Below are positions 5,383-5,560 of a DNA stretch of 5,560 nucleotides, piece by piece. Position numbers and translations under genes: made by a program. The stretch comes from Candidatus Methanofilum arcanum. Its GTDB lineage: Archaea; Halobacteriota; Methanomicrobia; Methanomicrobiales; Methanospirillaceae. A model generated the notes under the pieces. The model was not told the origin of the DNA and did no database searches. It saw nothing but the letters and a program-made list of their open reading frames with translations. The stretch covers positions 1 to 5,560 of the forward strand of contig JAITWW010000087.1 in the NCBI GenBank assembly GCA_031285085.1. Reading direction: 5' to 3'. The stretch's first letter is position 1. Each line of letters opens with the position of its first letter.

Positions 5383-5560
5383 ATGGACTCATACCTTTCA
5401 GAGCAATGGTGCCTTCTTGTTCCAATATCAGAGGCTGAGAGAGTTAGACAATATCTCCTTGCACACAATCTTCTGCTGAAAGGAGCACGGCTATCTCGCG
5501 ACCAAAACAACCCCACTTTTCTTATTATCCCTCTGAGTACGCAGATAGATGGAGCAGTAA
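5383..5560 (+). CDS. N-terminus of Trm5/Taw2-like tRNA methyltransferase-family protein (3' partial)
   Basis: The reading frame is open from ATG 5383 to the window end (59 codons plus one base) and begins MDSYLSEQWCLLVPISEAER. The pattern of an aromatic-Cys strand, VPISEAERVRQYL, a LLLKGARL turn, then PTFLIIPLS resembles the N-terminal D1 domain of archaeal Trm5/Taw2 proteins. These act on G37 of tRNA-Phe: Trm5 makes m1G37, and Taw2 transfers the aminocarboxypropyl group of AdoMet during wyosine synthesis. The catalytic Rossmann domain that would separate the two lies beyond the window. The ATG immediately follows the TAA of the lipid synthase, so the two genes are almost certainly co-transcribed and probably coupled in translation; no separate Shine-Dalgarno is obvious. 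Confidence 0.72.
   Translation, partial: MDSYLSEQWCLLVPISEAERVRQYLLAHNLLLKGARLSRDQNNPTFLIIPLSTQIDGAV

Noticed and set aside
5174..5479. Plus-strand frame of 101 codons spanning the last gene junction
   Set aside because: It overlaps both the lipid synthase and the Trm5/Taw2-like gene out of frame and has no recognisable features.

Overview
All features lie on the + strand, and the sequence reads as a compact chromosomal segment of an archaeon. Three things point to this. One is a CDP-alcohol phosphatidyltransferase of the type archaea use for inositol-phosphate ether lipids. Another is the N-terminus of a Trm5/Taw2-like tRNA methyltransferase-family protein. The third is the presence of AT-rich TATA-like boxes rather than clear bacterial -35/-10 promoters. 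Moderate GC and a YgiQ-family radical SAM protein would suit a methanogenic euryarchaeote, perhaps of the Methanomicrobiales, but that placement is inference from family knowledge, not proof.

Layout: (1) 38-1912 encodes a complete YgiQ-family radical SAM protein with an intact CxxxCxxC motif and an extra cysteine cluster. (2) 1958-3184 encodes a 408-residue, highly charged, apparently disordered protein. Its centre is four in-frame 96-bp tandem repeats rich in Ser-Arg, followed by a decayed fifth copy. I recognise no known family in it, and it is the most unusual object here. (3) 3242-3838 encodes a flavodoxin-fold FMN-binding oxidoreductase of the iron-sulfur flavoprotein type, with one of the four usual cluster cysteines replaced by Phe. 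(4) 3828-4535 overlaps it by 11 bases and encodes a secreted, helical protein of unknown function. (5) After a 166-base gap with a T-rich tract and a TATA-like box, 4702-5382 encodes the membrane phosphatidyltransferase. (6) The 3' partial gene starting at 5383 directly abuts its stop codon.

Likely transcription units are ygiQ plus the repeat protein (45-base gap), the flavoprotein plus the secreted protein (overlapping), and the lipid synthase plus the tRNA-modification gene (zero gap). The products do not form one obvious pathway: radical SAM chemistry, a possible nucleic-acid-binding disordered protein, redox, an envelope protein, ether-lipid head-group synthesis and tRNA position-37 modification. 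I see no tRNA, rRNA, CRISPR array, insertion sequence or phage gene. No stretch longer than 300 bases lacks a gene.
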